From contig NC_068562.1 of the NCBI RefSeq assembly GCF_022201045.2, positions 4,818,001 to 4,882,000 on the forward strand: DNA of 64,000 nt, given 5' to 3'. Under the pieces are notes generated by a model. It ran no database searches and was not told where the DNA came from. It saw only the letters and a program-made list of their open reading frames with translations. Each line of letters opens with the position of its first letter. The first letter of the stretch is position 1. The stretch comes from Citrus sinensis. Lineage: Eukaryota; Streptophyta; Magnoliopsida; Sapindales; Rutaceae. The position numbers and the translations under genes were made by a program. Positions 21,381 to 36,600 of this stretch are shown here, in pieces.

Positions 21381-24012
21381 CTATCGCACCATCCACGGAT
21401 ATGCGCACTCAACTTTTTCTGGAGCAATTTCATCCTCACCACCTGAGGTGGCATCATCTACCATTTCCTTGTCATTGTCATCCTCAACTGATCCAACAAC
21501 AGCATCTTCAATCTGCTCTGAAGCATTATCCTCGTGGACGAAACTCCATCCAGCAATATGCTTTTCGCCTTGTCTGATAACACTGCCATTTTCATAGAAA
21601 CCTTGAGAAATCATATTGAACACATTTCTTCCGCAGCTTTCAGGAGTGATGTCAGACGACCAGTTCTGGAAACTCCCATTAGCTGTAGTTCCTGTATGTG
21701 TAACCAAAGACCCTTCACCGTTGGTTGATTTATCTTGCTCGGAAATAATTGAAAATGTGGTTTTTGAGTCATCAGCATTGTCGAGAATTTGGATTCTGGG
21801 ATTTTCCTGATGAACTTGATTGTTTAATGTAGACTTCATCATATCGTTTCCGATGACTTCCAAATTACCACAATTCTTGGTGATTATATTCGAGATCTTT
21901 TCATCATTTTCTGGCGGTTGTGTAATGGCAAGGGAATGACAAGCTTTTTCTTTATCTTCGACTCTGTTGAGGATGACCTTCTCAAAAGTAAGTGTTCTAG
22001 CTTCAGATGATTGAACCTTACATGTTGCAGCAGGCTTTCTGCCTCGAGCTTGAAGACAAGACTCATTAGGAGTGGGTAATACATCAACCAAAACAGCTGA
22101 TTTCCTCGGTCTGCCTCTCTTTGCTGGTTGTCCGGTTAAAGGAGTCCCATTAACTTGAACAACAGGCTCTTCCACTGCTGGTTTCTGAGATGAAATTTCA
22201 GCTTCAAGTTTATTTAGGCGACTCTTGTAATCAGCTAGTTCTGATTGCAACTGACCAATAATAGTCCAAAGCTGCACATTCTCCGCTGACTGCATCAATG
22301 CCAAATTAATGCAAATTTTTATACTAGTAAGCATGGGCCAATAAGCTCACACTAATAATAAAATAACAGTTGAAGATAAGAACACATACTTGAGCTTCCC
22401 AAAGTTGTTGATGCTTCTGAGAGAGTTTTGCCATTGGTCTGATAATTCCTCTTTGAAAGGACTGTCCGGCAGATGGCAGGCAACTAGGCATTGGTGGAGA
22501 CATTGGAGAGACATAGCCATATCCTCCTGGGCTAGTGTATGTGCAGGGGAGCTGTGGTTGTTGACCTTGCACACACCAAGATGAGGAATCCCAATTAGGA
22601 CCTGTCAACAGGAAAAGCTCCATCTTCAGGTGTGACTCGAATTACGTGCATTCAGCACATATCAAAATGCTAAGGTGGATTCAAATTAAAAAACATTATG
22701 TGATTAGTTATAGTTTTCATCATATCTTTGGACATTAATTCACATTCAAATCATGAATGAGTTTTCTCCTTGTGCACCAAAAGGAAAGTATCACACAAAA
22801 TTGGATATGTCAAAAATTACTCAAAAGAAGTACTGAAATGTATAGATTACAAATGACCAGAATTGTGCCACTACCTGGAAAGCCTGTATATGGGTAACCA
22901 ACAGGATAACAAAGATTGGGAACCTGGGGTTGGTTGCTCGATGAATTTACTCCTGTCATGGCAGGGGCTTGCCAACTACCATTGATTGTTCCCAGGGGAG
23001 TAAATGTCTGGAAAGTAGCAGGCATGTTTACTCCAGAAACTTGGTAGCCAGTCCGCGGAGGCAGCCAAAATGGCACAGTTGATTGGGCTAAATGCAGAGG
23101 TGGGTGGCCCTGCTGGACCTGATTGCGTACAGGATTTGGTTGTAAATGTGATAATTGTTGGCATCGGTTAGGAACTATGAGGGAGGGTGATTCCACCTGT
23201 TGAGGTGTGTACGGCCATTGATGAACTGGTGGATACTGCAGATTCATGGAATTTGCTTTTTCATGTGAACGACTATCAGTTTTGTCATTTTTTCCATCAA
23301 GAGCCACATTGGGTGTATTTTGCTCTGCATTGCTCTGTTCACAATCAGATTCAACTCTTAAACAGTAGAAACTGGCAACAGTGACATAAATTGGTGTCGC
23401 TTATGCATACTATATGCAGATATTCAGCCCCCGTCGGTTAGAGTGAAAGAAAGATCATATCAATAAAATATGGAGGTCATTTCAAACTCTATAACATCTT
23501 AAATAATGATCCTATGAACCCATCATTGTTTTCTCAAACCAAATTAGCCTACATCCATTAAATAAAAAATAAGAGAAACATAGATATCGTCTGTGTTTCT
23601 GTTTCCCATTTATGCAAGAACCATTATTAGATAAACCATCTAAAAAGCCCACACCATGCAAATGGCCGTACCAAAAAAACAAGATTCATAGACCCTAGCA
23701 CAGGCGACAACATTAGTTCTATTTCCTGTCAGCCCACTTAAACTCGTTAAAAATGTACAGGATGCAGTGAAAAACAGAAGTTAAAAATAAAAAAGCAGCC
23801 ACAGAGGCCTTCTAGAGCATTAGAAAGCGATTGACGAGCCTCTTATAACAAATCAATAAATGAAAATAAAAAGCAACAAATTAAAAAAAAAATATCCTCT
23901 CAAGAAAAGGAAGAAAGAAAGAGAAAGGATCATACCAAGAGGTCATTCGTTTCAGTTTCTTGATTAGTGGAGCAAGCAATCTTCTGCTCCCTCTTCTTCT
24001 TTTCCATGGCAT
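21381..24012 (-). CDS. AT-hook and coiled-coil protein, function unknown
   Basis: Four exons on the minus strand: 24012-23936, 23371-22875, 22601-22390 and 22289-21381, giving 564 residues. Exons 2-4 join cleanly (phases 1 and 0). The N-terminal half is rich in P, Q, S and Y (VHQWPYTPQQ, QPQVPNLCYPVGYPYTGFPG), like a low-complexity transcription-related domain. Residues about 245-293 form a coiled coil (QKHQQLWEAQ followed by NVQLWTIIGQLQSELADY). An AT-hook core, KRGRPRKS, lies near residues 319-326. The C-terminal third is acidic (EDAVVGSVEDDNDKEM). Together these suggest a nuclear chromatin-associated protein; that is inference. Exon 1 is uncertain: ATG 24012 gives an Arg/Lys-rich start (MPWKRRRG) and joins in frame to exon 2, whereas the better-placed ATG 24007 (gccatgg, MEKKKREQ) ends in the wrong phase for every acceptor I could find. 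Confidence 0.75.
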
Positions 24013-25859
24013 TGAACCCTGATTGATTTTTGCTCAAAACCCTTCAGTTTCTGTTGCAGCTTGCTCAAATGTTAAATTGTCTAAGGAAGAAAGAAAGAGA
24101 GAATGTCAAAGCAATTAAGAATACGAAGGGTCTCTCAAAAAAAAAAAAAAAAGAAAGAATACGAAGGGACTTTACAGCTTTTTTTTTTCTCCTCTCATTC
24201 TTCTCCTTGTTTTTGTAGCAGACTTGTTGTACACCAAAACCAACTATTTCACAAAATAATAGTAAATGGGAATATGGAAGATAGCAATAAAGTGGTCAAG
24301 ACTCAAGTGAGCATTAATTTTCTGTTGCTCTCGAAGTCGAACAGGTGTTCAAAAATGGCATAGCATTTTTACGTCCCATTTCCTGGCCACAGTTCCAGGT
24401 GCACAAATTTCCAGTAGGTTAATATTTTTGGGAAACTGGCAAAGTCACAGGTTTTTTTGAAACAAGCAAAGCGACAAGTTACTAATAAAGCTAGCAGCAA
24501 TCTTACAGTTACCTACTACTAGCCGTAGCAACATGTCAAATTAACTTTGTCCTTGCCCCGAGCCCAGTGGAAAATGCACCGACTCTACACAACCTCCTGT
24601 TAATTTTCATTTTCCTTCATTGTTTTTCAACGAGAGGAAAATGCTGCCAGACGACTAAAATTTATTGGATGTTATGAGTGGTAAGAAGGGGCTGAGGCTT
24701 ACTGACTGAGGGAGCGCGCTGGACTATAGAGATGTACGTTTGGTGCGTCGAAGACCGCTCCTTTAAATGGTTCTTTGTCTGGTCAAACACCCTTTTTGTT
24801 TACTACCCGACAGAAAAATTCAAAGTCCCAATGCGTCCTCTAATTACGTACCTGCACGTGTGCCAACCGTACGGCATATGTCGGCAGCCGAAGCTCCAAT
24901 GAAACACGAAGACATCAGAGGCACAGTAATTGTGGATTCCGAGTAGAGGTAGGAGGCTGGGCTCACAGGTTACAGGCACTATGCCCAACTCCATTTCAGA
25001 ATAGTCGCGTTTGAGGCCTCTTTAAAGCAAAGCCCACTGAACTTCTCCATTTTGATGGCAAGCAACCAATCAATGGCGCATCAATCAAGTCCCATAGCAG
25101 CCATTTGCCAGCCAATGGGCTCCTGGCCATTATGGGTTAGTGATCTTCCCCACTAATGTTGCCATGTCGGGTGAAATAAATTTTTTATTGTAAATATTAG
25201 TAAATTTTTTTTATAATAATTTTTATACCGGTGTTAAAAAAAAAAAAAAAACTACGTTACCACAGCCATTGGCCATTGGCCATTGCCCATTACCTTATTT
25301 TAACAGTTATTTAAAATTTTTTTTTTAAAAAAAGTAGTGAATAAGGTGACAACTACCACTCATATAATAAATAAAACCGTTGATATCTAATCTAAACCAT
25401 GATTCAAGGTAACATAAAAACAATTGAGATTCGGTGCCAAACTGATTTTTTTTTACTCAACTTTTAAGGAACTACTTATACTTATCCTCATTTATTGATA
25501 AAAAATAATTCTCCTTTTTTTCTTTTCTTTTTTTTTTCCTCATTTTCTCTTGTCTAATAAAATATCCTTTTTATAAGTACTTGTTTATTTTCTAGACCAA
25601 GAACAAAAAGTTTGTGGGCTGCAAACGAATTGACTATCCCACTCCTTTCTAGGTTCCTGCCGCCACTTAAGGAACAGGTTTTCCAGTTGCAGAAAATAAT
25701 AAAAATAAAAATCTTTCTTGAATTTCGTCAAAACCTTTCCCTATAATTTTTCTTCCACTTATGTGAAGTTGAAGATGCAAACCATGAAGGAGAAACAAAT
25801 TTACAAACACCCAATCCTGCCAAAATTGAAAAAAAAACATTGAATTGTGAAACAACACT
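24013..25859. other. Intergenic
   Basis: The first 250 bp are probably leader and promoter of the AT-hook gene. The rest has no gene. A short tandem of ccattgg occurs at 25265-25290 and several poly-A and poly-T runs are present. Confidence 0.4.
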
Positions 25860-25868
25860 CAAAAATTA

Positions 25869-26715
25869 GGGATATTATCATTTTCTCACCAAAGGTATTC
25901 TGACACATCATGTCAGTACCACGGTTTGGTAAAATTATCAATTTACCACCAAACATTTAAACTGTTAGTATTTTTCCACCATTCCGTTAAAACTCAGTTA
26001 ATATGTAACGGAAAATTCCTAAAAGGTCAATTTTACCCCTAGAGCATAAAAGACCATATAATTAACCTTTTATGAATTTTGTAATTAAATCATTATTTAT
26101 TGTTCTTCCTTCTTAAAGGACAAAAATTACCCTTTATGAATTTTGTAAAATTGCCCTTGTGGTATTAGGTAATTCATAAATTGATTTAATTTATTTAATT
26201 TTTAAAAGGCAAATTTATTTATTTAATTTTTTGTGTAAAATTATTATCATCATTTCAAAGATTAAATTGCTTCTTTTGCACATTCTTTTTTTTTTTTTTT
26301 TTTGCCCTTTCATAAATTGAGTTTTAGTAGTAGAATAAATTGTCTTTAGCTCGTCAATTTAATAAATAAATTTGTCCTTTAAAAATTAAATAAATTAAAT
26401 CAATTTATGAAGTACCTAATACCACAAGGTCAATTTTACAAAATTCATAAAGGGTAATTTTTGTCCTTTAAGAAGGAAGAACAACAAATGATGATTTAAT
26501 TACAAAATTCATAAAAGGTTAATTACATAGTCTTTTACGCTCCAGGGGTAAAATTGACCTTTAATGAATTTTCTGTTACATATTAACTGAGTTTTAACGG
26601 AATGGTGGGAAAATGCTAACAGTTTAAACGTTTGGTGGTAAATTGATAGTTTTACCAAACCATGGTACTGACATGATGTGTCAGAATACCTTTGGTAGGA
26701 AAATAATAATATCCC
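25869..26715. mobile_element. Long-armed foldback MITE, Mutator-like
   Basis: An 847-bp element flanked by the perfect 9-bp direct repeat caaaaatta at 25860-25868 and 26716-26724. The arms are about 350 bp each (25869 to about 26225, and about 26365 to 26715) and are near-complete reverse complements: gggatattatcattttc at the left end is mirrored at the right, as are ggtattctgacacatcatg and other phrases along the arms. A short AT-rich loop lies between them. No transposase frame. Long inverted ends and a 9-bp TSD fit Mutator-like MITEs. Confidence 0.88.
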
Positions 26716-26724
26716 CAAAAATTA

Positions 26725-26945
26725 TATAGATTTTTTTTTTCTTTTTTTTTTTTTCTGCTCGATGAATCACAATCTAAAAATTTCCACAAACCCATACAAG
26801 AAGTGAATGGATTGAGAAAAATGACAAAAGTTTCTTTAACTTACTGAAATCGTAATCAAAAAGCTAATAATTCAAGTCTTTCCTTCGTGTGGTGGCTGGC
26901 CTGTGCTGAGATACTTTGTGGCTGTTGCACTTAGAACTTGAATAA
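26725..26945. other. Short spacer between two elements
   Basis: Poly-T runs and ordinary AT-rich sequence; nothing recognisable. Confidence 0.4.
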
Positions 26946-26951
26946 ACTAAT

Positions 26952-27879
26952 GTTGTGTTTATTTTTTAGAATGGGAGTGTGAAGTGTGGATTCCTTCCAT
27001 TCCAGTGTTTATTTACCATTTTTAAGGGGGTAGTGGAATTCCCACTCCGTGTGTCTCACGTAATTTTGGAGTGGGGAGTGGGATTTCCACTCTCCCCTCT
27101 TCCCTTTTTACCCTCATAATTAAAATAAATAAGTAATATTTAATAAAATAAATAATATCATATTTATTAAAAATAATAATTATAAACATATTTATTTTAT
27201 TAAATTTAATAAAATAAAAATAAATAAATAAATATTATATTTATTTAAATAATAATATTATATTATTTTATAAATTAAATTCATTAAAAATAATAATATT
27301 AAACATTAATTTTAATAAATATTAATTATTTAATTAACAATAATAAATATTTTATTCTAAGAAAATATTAATTTTGTACTATAATATCAATAATAATGTT
27401 TCATTTGTGTTGCTATTATTAATAATTTTTATTCACATAATTTAAATTAAAATTAATTAAAAATTATGATTTACATAATTAAGAATATTAATAATTATTA
27501 TTAATTTACAAATATAATAAAATTTTTATTTTATTTTTTAAATATATTTTTTATTAATTTTTTAATTACAAATTATAATTCTTTAAATAAGGGTAAAATT
27601 GTAATTTAAAATTATTTACTCCTAATCTAAGACAATATAAACACATAAATTGGATTCTGGTTTTAATTCTATTCTTCCATTCCAATGTAAGTAAACAACT
27701 TACTCTCACTCCCACTCCACACTCCTAATCCTAAGATTCCTACTTCTCAAGATTCTCGCTCCAATCCATTTCTCCCATTCCAATGTAAGTAAACAACATA
27801 TTCTCACTCCCACTCCACACTCTCAATCCTAAGATTCCCACTCTTTAAGATTCTTACTCCAATCCATAACGTAAACGCT
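26952..27879. mobile_element. Degenerate MITE-like element with inverted ends
   Basis: Left end phrases (tgtttattttttagaatggg, then agtgtgaagtgtgg) are mirrored loosely by the right end (ccaatccataacgtaaacgc and cactcccactccacactc read backwards). The core (27110-27640) is extremely AT-rich. A candidate 7-bp duplication, aactaat, flanks it at 26945-26951 and 27880-27886. The right end carries a 98-bp tandem duplication (about 27675-27870). Superfamily cannot be set; hAT is possible. Confidence 0.55.
27675..27870. repeat. 98-bp tandem duplication in the right end of a MITE-like element
   Basis: The phrase ttccaatgtaagtaaacaac occurs at 27680 and 27778, and the following sequence (ctcactcccactccacact, then aatcctaagattcc) is repeated at the same offset with few changes. 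Confidence 0.85.
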
Positions 27880-27886
27880 AACTAAT

Positions 27887-28448
27887 AATATTGCTTTGAG
27901 CGCCGATGATTCTTTATGTTCTCCTTTTCCTTCCCTCTTTTAAAGAAATGGAACAGTCGAAGATTGGGATCCGGTGTTGATCTAAGCTTCTGCCATGGCT
28001 TCTAAAGACATGGTGGCCCGTGGCATTTGTCATTTTCAGCCAATATTTATTTTCATTATTTTTTCTGCAGTTAGTTACAAGCGACAGCGTTTTTCATACT
28101 GAATTCAATATTCCACTATTATTAGGAATCCTTTGTACAGTACACAATTCCTGAAGCTTACAGATCTACTGGCACAACAGATATTCACAAATTTTTACTA
28201 CTACATATAGATCATACCATAACATAATGAAATCATATTTTCAAGATAAACACATGCATAACCAACCATAGCTGAAAAACGATAGTTCTCCAACAGGCCA
28301 CGTTGATATAATAAAGATGGATACAATGGAAACAACATACAGCAACATAGCTTTTTCACCCAGAAAAGTAAAAGCAGCAGAATATGAACCAGTGCGACTA
28401 GAATCCAACCACTACAACACATAAGCAATGAAAAGAACACAGATCATC
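27887..28448 (-). other. 3' flank and untranslated region of alpha-tubulin
   Basis: No gene is seen. The stretch next to the stop codon (28180-28448) is likely 3' untranslated region of the tubulin gene. Confidence 0.4.
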
Positions 28449-30607
<2,159 letters not shown>

Positions 30608-30720
30608 CTAAATCGGAGAGATGTTTACGGAAAATTCAGAGAAATGAAGATGGCGTTTATTAAGACGCCGATCTCTTTCGATTCAAATGGCTGTGGTGGT
30701 TTCTAGTGTTTATCTCCGAG

Positions 30721-30728
30721 TTATTATA
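30721..30728 (-). promoter_or_regulatory. TATA-like box of the alpha-tubulin gene
   Basis: On the minus strand this reads tataataa, about 130 bp upstream of the tubulin start codon, leaving room for a leader of about 100 bases. Position and motif only. Confidence 0.4.
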
Positions 30729-30759
30729 TGGAGAAGGATGGTGGGGGTATTTAACTGCG

Positions 30760-33628
30760 GTTAGTTAACTGTGGTTAGTTAGACACAGCTGTTATCGACG
30801 AATTTTTAAAATCGCATTCGAATTTTAACCGTCCGTCTATCCGATTTTCACGAGGTCGTTTCAAAATTTGAATTTCCTGGTGGGGCGCATTTGTCATCCA
30901 TGTGACGTCGTATCAAAAAATTATAATATTATCGTATAATTATGAGAGTTGTACTATAATCGCCCCTCCAATCGCTCATAAAACTCTCTAAAAGTATCTT
31001 TTTTTTTTAAATACACTCTTTATTTTGAAAATAGGCTCTCCTATTTTTCTAACTTTTTTTAAACTTAAAGTAGCATTATATTATTTTCTTTTCGGTCATA
31101 ATTTTGTTGTTATCCTATGTATAAATTAAAAATGTCTATAGTTATAGATTTCTAAATGTCAACCACTAAGTTAAATTACACATATTTTAAATTATAATTT
31201 AAAAATAATATTAGATATAAAATTTCTTAGTCGATAACAAATAAGAAAAGAAAAATAAACTATTCTAAAAATTTTGTAATTTTATTTTTATTAGATGGAA
31301 GTGACTGATAGCAAAAAGAAAAAAAAATGGATCGATTATGGGTTTCAATAGCTTAACTCTAATATATAGGAAGCATATTAATTTTTTTTAATGCTATTGA
31401 TTTTTTTTTTTACTTCTTCTGATGGCTTTTCTTCGCATGGTTGCATTATTATTATTATTCAAGTACTATTTATTATTCATTGTTGAATTCTTAATTGGTA
31501 GAGTTAGGTTAGTTGTCGGTGATGATATAATTGTAGTATGAACTTTTATTTTGTTAAATGCTAATTAATGCTACTTTTATTATTGTTATTATTTTCATTT
31601 TGTTTTTATTTTTTAGAACTTAATAAATTATGAGAAGGTTTACAAAAATATATCATTGTAGATGAAATTTGATTTTATTTTGATTAAAATTATAATAATA
31701 AAAAGAAAAATGTATAAATAAATTGAAATAAATTATTTTTAACAAATTTCTACTAAACACACTTTCACAGTTTCTATATCTTCAAATAAACAACTAAACA
31801 CATTTTTAATTATTTTTCACATTTTTTTTAAAATAACCAAACTCGTTTTTGGTGTTTTTATTTTCATATATGGTTTTCATTACAAAGTGCCAAATAGTTT
31901 TTTATTTAAAAAAAAATCACATCAAAAGCATCATTTACCTTGCCAAATAATTTTATTTGTAAAAAAATCACTTAAAAAACATCATTTACCTTGCCAATAA
32001 TTTTTATTTTTAAAAAATCACATCAAAAACATCATTTACCTTGCCAAATAATTTTTATTTTTTAAAAAATCACATCAAAAACATCATTTACCTTGCCAAA
32101 TAATTTTTATTTTTTAAAAAATCACATCAAAACCTTCTAAAACGCGCCTGGAATTTTCGTTTATTCAATTATTATTAAGATTTTTTATTTTAAATGATAA
32201 AATGATGATTTCTATTAGTAATGCAAGTGCATTATCGTATTTTCTAAGTCAATGTCAGTCAACAATTAATTTAATAATTTTTTTAGGGTAAATTGAAGAT
32301 TATCATGGGTAAAATAAAGTTTAGTGATTTTTCTTCTTTATTTTATTAACTTACGCACTCATTGAAGTTTGAACCTAAAATATAAGTCTTCGGAAGGCCC
32401 TTTTTTATCATTAGAATTAAACCTGAACTTTATATGAGAATGTGATTTGTCATCACTCTTATATATGTGTATGTGTATATATTATGTTAGAACCCCAAAT
32501 TATTTATTTTGTATAAACTAAAATGATATAATAATATTGATTTTATCTAAATTCCAAATAGTTCATATTATTTTTTGCAGTTTTATTTTAAGATAGCTAT
32601 ATTAATGTCACACAGATTTTTATAAAATAATTAGTGAGTGCGACATTATTCTTCTTAAGTATTAACCTTAACTTCTCTCTCATGCATCAAAGTTGTTACC
32701 GATTGCAATAAACTATCATACATGACAATGTTTCCTAATGACTTTGCAATTGGATCTTATTAGCCCAAGAAAAGGAAGAAGAAGAAGAATAGTCAAGGTA
32801 CAAATCTATTAATTATATTTTTATCTTAGTCTACTTATTCAGAAATATAGCTAATAAAAATGGCAAGTAAATTTATGTCAACCATTAACAAGGTGATTTG
32901 GCAATTTGTCATGGAACATGATTTTGGGTAGATTTAGATGCTTGATCTTTATCTTTTTGGGTCTATTGATATCCCCTCTTTATGAGTTTGTGTAGTGAGA
33001 CATTTATTTAAGCTATGCCAAACTCATTCCTTAGCTTTTAAGTCAAGCAAAGATAAGTGTTCTGATACAAAAGAGAAATTCTTGATCATTTCGGCAGAAT
33101 GCAGGTGGCACCTACCAGCAAAGGCTGTGACGATTCTAATTTTACAGTACCTCTCTCTATTTTTCTTAGATTAAAATTGTTTTACATTGAGAATAATTAA
33201 TCAATTACGGCTCAAATTTGAAAGGAAAAGAAAGTGGACAAATAGAAGGAGCTACGTACGGTAGTAAGGTTATCGCTTGTGTATTTACTATAAACTTGTC
33301 TGATCCTTAAGTTGTAATTCAATAATCAAAATCCCTGAGAATTTCTTCAAGCTGGAACCTAAAAGAACATAGATGTAGCAATCACAGACTAAAGCTGCCT
33401 GAATTTCTTCCTATTGCATTTCTGTCTAAAATTGTCTTCACCAGAACAAGCCTACATTTCATTAGCTAATAATTAAAACTGCTAGTCCTACTCTCCATGT
33501 TTGCAAACTCTGACTCAATACACATTTGGCAGGTTGCAAATTATAAAGCAGCAAGCTAACAGGCAATAACTATGCAAATGCATTTTGCATTTTCATTTGA
33601 TGCCATAATCTCTTTTGATGCATCATTT
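30760..33628. other. Intergenic, AT-rich
   Basis: No gene is seen in 2.9 kb apart from a minisatellite at 31885-32132. Sequence close to 33628 (33350-33628) is probably 3' untranslated region of the HSL2 gene. Confidence 0.45.
31885..32132. repeat. 50-52-bp minisatellite
   Basis: Four to five units containing catcatttaccttgcc, an AT-rich spacer and aaaaaatcacatcaaaa. The phrase catcatttacc recurs at about 31930, 31980, 32030 and 32082. Length varies by one or two bases through changes in the A and T runs. Confidence 0.88.
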
Positions 33629-36600
33629 TCAATGAGATGATTTATCGACTCGGAGCAATTCGACTACTCTTCTCATAGACGGCCGGTTAATGGGAAAATC
33701 TGAAGTACACATGAGAGCTACGTTCAAAACCTTCTCAGCTTCTTCATAATCACAGGTTGATAGATCCATTCTTGGATCAATAAGCTGGTTCAAATCTCTG
33801 CAGCAACCTCTCTCAGGAGATGATAAAGTTGCCTCCGTGACCCACCTCACTATATCCTTATTCTCACCAAAGGAAGGATCGTTCGGCCTTTTACCAGTTA
33901 CTAATTCCATCAGCACTACGCCAAAGCTGTACACATCACTCTTCTCAGTCACTTTCTTTGTGTAAGCATACTCTGCCAGAATTAAAGAAATATTATATGA
34001 AGAAGCAGTTTAACATTGTCAACAATGTTAGAAATCATAATTTAAAATTATTATTTTATCATTCAATATATAAACGTCTTATCAATTGAGACCAATTCTC
34101 TATCCAATCATCATTTTTTTTCCCAGATAAGCTCAATAAATATCATTTCCTTCGTTGGTTCCTCTTCCTTATGATTGGTTTTGCTAACACAAGAGCGGCT
34201 CTATTTGTCAAAGTGGTCAGAACACTTGTTACTTTATCAGCATATTAACGCCGGCCCCAGGGTGAACAAAAGTCCAGAATGTAAAGATTTGTAATTAATA
34301 AAAAAGAAAGATGATCAGCTCAAAATCAGCTAATAGTTTCAGAATTGGAGTTAACCATAGCATGAATTTCTTCGGTATGGACCCAGGCCAGTCCCAAAAC
34401 AACAAATTGACTGCAATGATGATCGGTTCAGAATCAGCAAGTAGTTTCAGATTGGACTGAGGCGTAAATTTCTTTGGGTGTGTGCCCATCAGCCCAAAGC
34501 GCCAAATTATCAATTTGACGTGTTCAACAGTACGAATCATACACCCATTTGTAGATTACATCAAGAGATTAAAAAACAGTAATCTGATAATCTTATTCTA
34601 ATCTGAAACCTTCTAACTAAGGATCCCTCTAAATTACATGCATGTACCTTACAATCCTCTCACATGAATAGTGAGTGGACCCACATCATTCACTATTCAT
34701 GTGAGAGGGGTGTAAGGTACATGCATGTAACTTAGCATTAGCCTCTAACTAAAGCAACTTATATGCGTGCGTGCGTGCGTGCGTGCGTGTAGAACGCTGT
34801 AATAAACTTACCAGGCGCGATATAGCCGTAGGACCCAGCAACACACGACATGGCATCATCAGACTGCCCCTCTTGACTCTGCAACGCCTTCGCAAGCCCA
34901 AAATCCGCTACACGTGGCACCATCTCGGCGTCCAGCAATATATTGTGACTCTTCACATCCCGGTGCACGATGGCCGGCACACAATCATTATGAAGATATG
35001 CCAACCCTTTAGCTGCACCTTGTGCTATGGAGAACCGAATGCGCCAATCCAATGAACCTGAGCGCCCCTTCTCATGCAACATGTCAGCTAAACTTCCATT
35101 TGGCATATATTCATACACCAAAATGTTAAAATCTTGACCGCTACAGCACATCAATAATTTTACAACATTGCCATGGCGGACCCGACCCAGCGTTTCAATT
35201 TCGGACCTGAAGACGGTTTCTGTTTCCGGTTTCTGAGTACCTCCCAAGAGTCTCTTAACTGCCACCGTTTCACCAGACTTCAGCTTCACTTTATAGACCC
35301 GACAAGAACCCCCAGAACCAATCAGGTTTTGTTCTGTCAAGTGCGGAAGTATGTCATCTTCATTGAAACTGACCCGTTGGAATGTGACCACTTTCCACGG
35401 ACTCTTGGATGTGCTAAAAAATCCGGATTTGACTTTGAGGAACCAAACGAGACACCCGACAAGAAGTATGACGCAAATGCTCAAGATTACCACTATGTAA
35501 ATGGTTCCGGGTTTGGTTTTGGAGCACGGAGGGAGGGGTTTCAAATCCGGGCTGCAGAGACCCGGGTTATCCAATAAACTAGAAATAAACAAGTCGTGAT
35601 CAAAATCGGAAGGCACTTCACCGTAGAGTTTATTGTGTGAAATGTTGAACTGGTTTAGCTTCAACTTGGTCAACTCTACCGGAATTTCACCGGTCAACAG
35701 GTTACTCGAAAGATCCAAGGAGGTCAAAACTGCCAAATTTCCAAGTTCTGGAGGAATAGTACCGGTAAGCCGGTTCGTCGACAGATTCAACACAATCAGA
35801 GCGGTCAGTGAGTTCAAATTTCGTGGCAATTCTCCGGTGAACATGTTTTCTTGCAACTCAAGCTGTTGTAACTTGTTGAGCTGGGTAATGCACGTCGGCA
35901 GGTGACCAGAAAATCGGTTTTGGCTTAAATCCACAGCTTGTAGTTGACGTAAGGTGCATATTTGTGACGGAACTTCGCCAGTAAAGTTGTTGCCGTTGAT
36001 GAGAATACCAGTGAGCTTGCGAGCGTTCGAAATTGACGGAGAAATCGAACCTTCAAATCTATTATTGTACATTTCAAAAAAATCAACTTCAGGGAGACCC
36101 CAGAACTTGCTAGGTAATTCTCCTTGTAGTTCGTTGCCGCCAAAACGCAGATAATTCAGTGTTTTGCACTCTCCGTACGATTGTGGGATTTTCCCTGAGA
36201 ACCTGTTGTTGAATATAATAATGCACTGAAGCTTGTTTCTGAAGCAGAGAAACCGAGGCAGCGCACCGGTAAAATCATTCGTAGACACGTCGAAATATTC
36301 CAAATTCGAATATTTCCCAAGATTATCAGGTAACTTCCCACTGAAGCTATTGTTGAATAGCTTTAGTTGAACAAGATTGGGATTCGACGCTAAGCTTTCC
36401 GGAATTTCGCCGGTAAAGTAATTGTCGTTCAGATTCAAAGATTCGAGACTCATTGCAGCGATAGTCTCTGGTAAATTCCCAGTGAGATTGTTCTGTGAGA
36501 TATCAAGTCTAAGCAGAGTAGTTAAATTGCTTAAACTTTCAGGTAATTCGCCAGACAATTGGTTGTCAAAGAGTTCAATTTGCTCTATACTTGCCAATCC

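Larger units (their letters stand above)
33973..34811 (-). other. Intron of the HSL2 gene
   Basis: An 839-bp intron between APG/E of the kinase activation segment. It holds a 108-bp diverged tandem duplication, a 123-bp MITE and a gcgt microsatellite close to the donor. Confidence 0.85.

Noticed and set aside
25265..25290. Repeated ccattgg phrases resembling CCAAT-type sites
   Set aside because: A short slippage tandem with no adjacent gene start.
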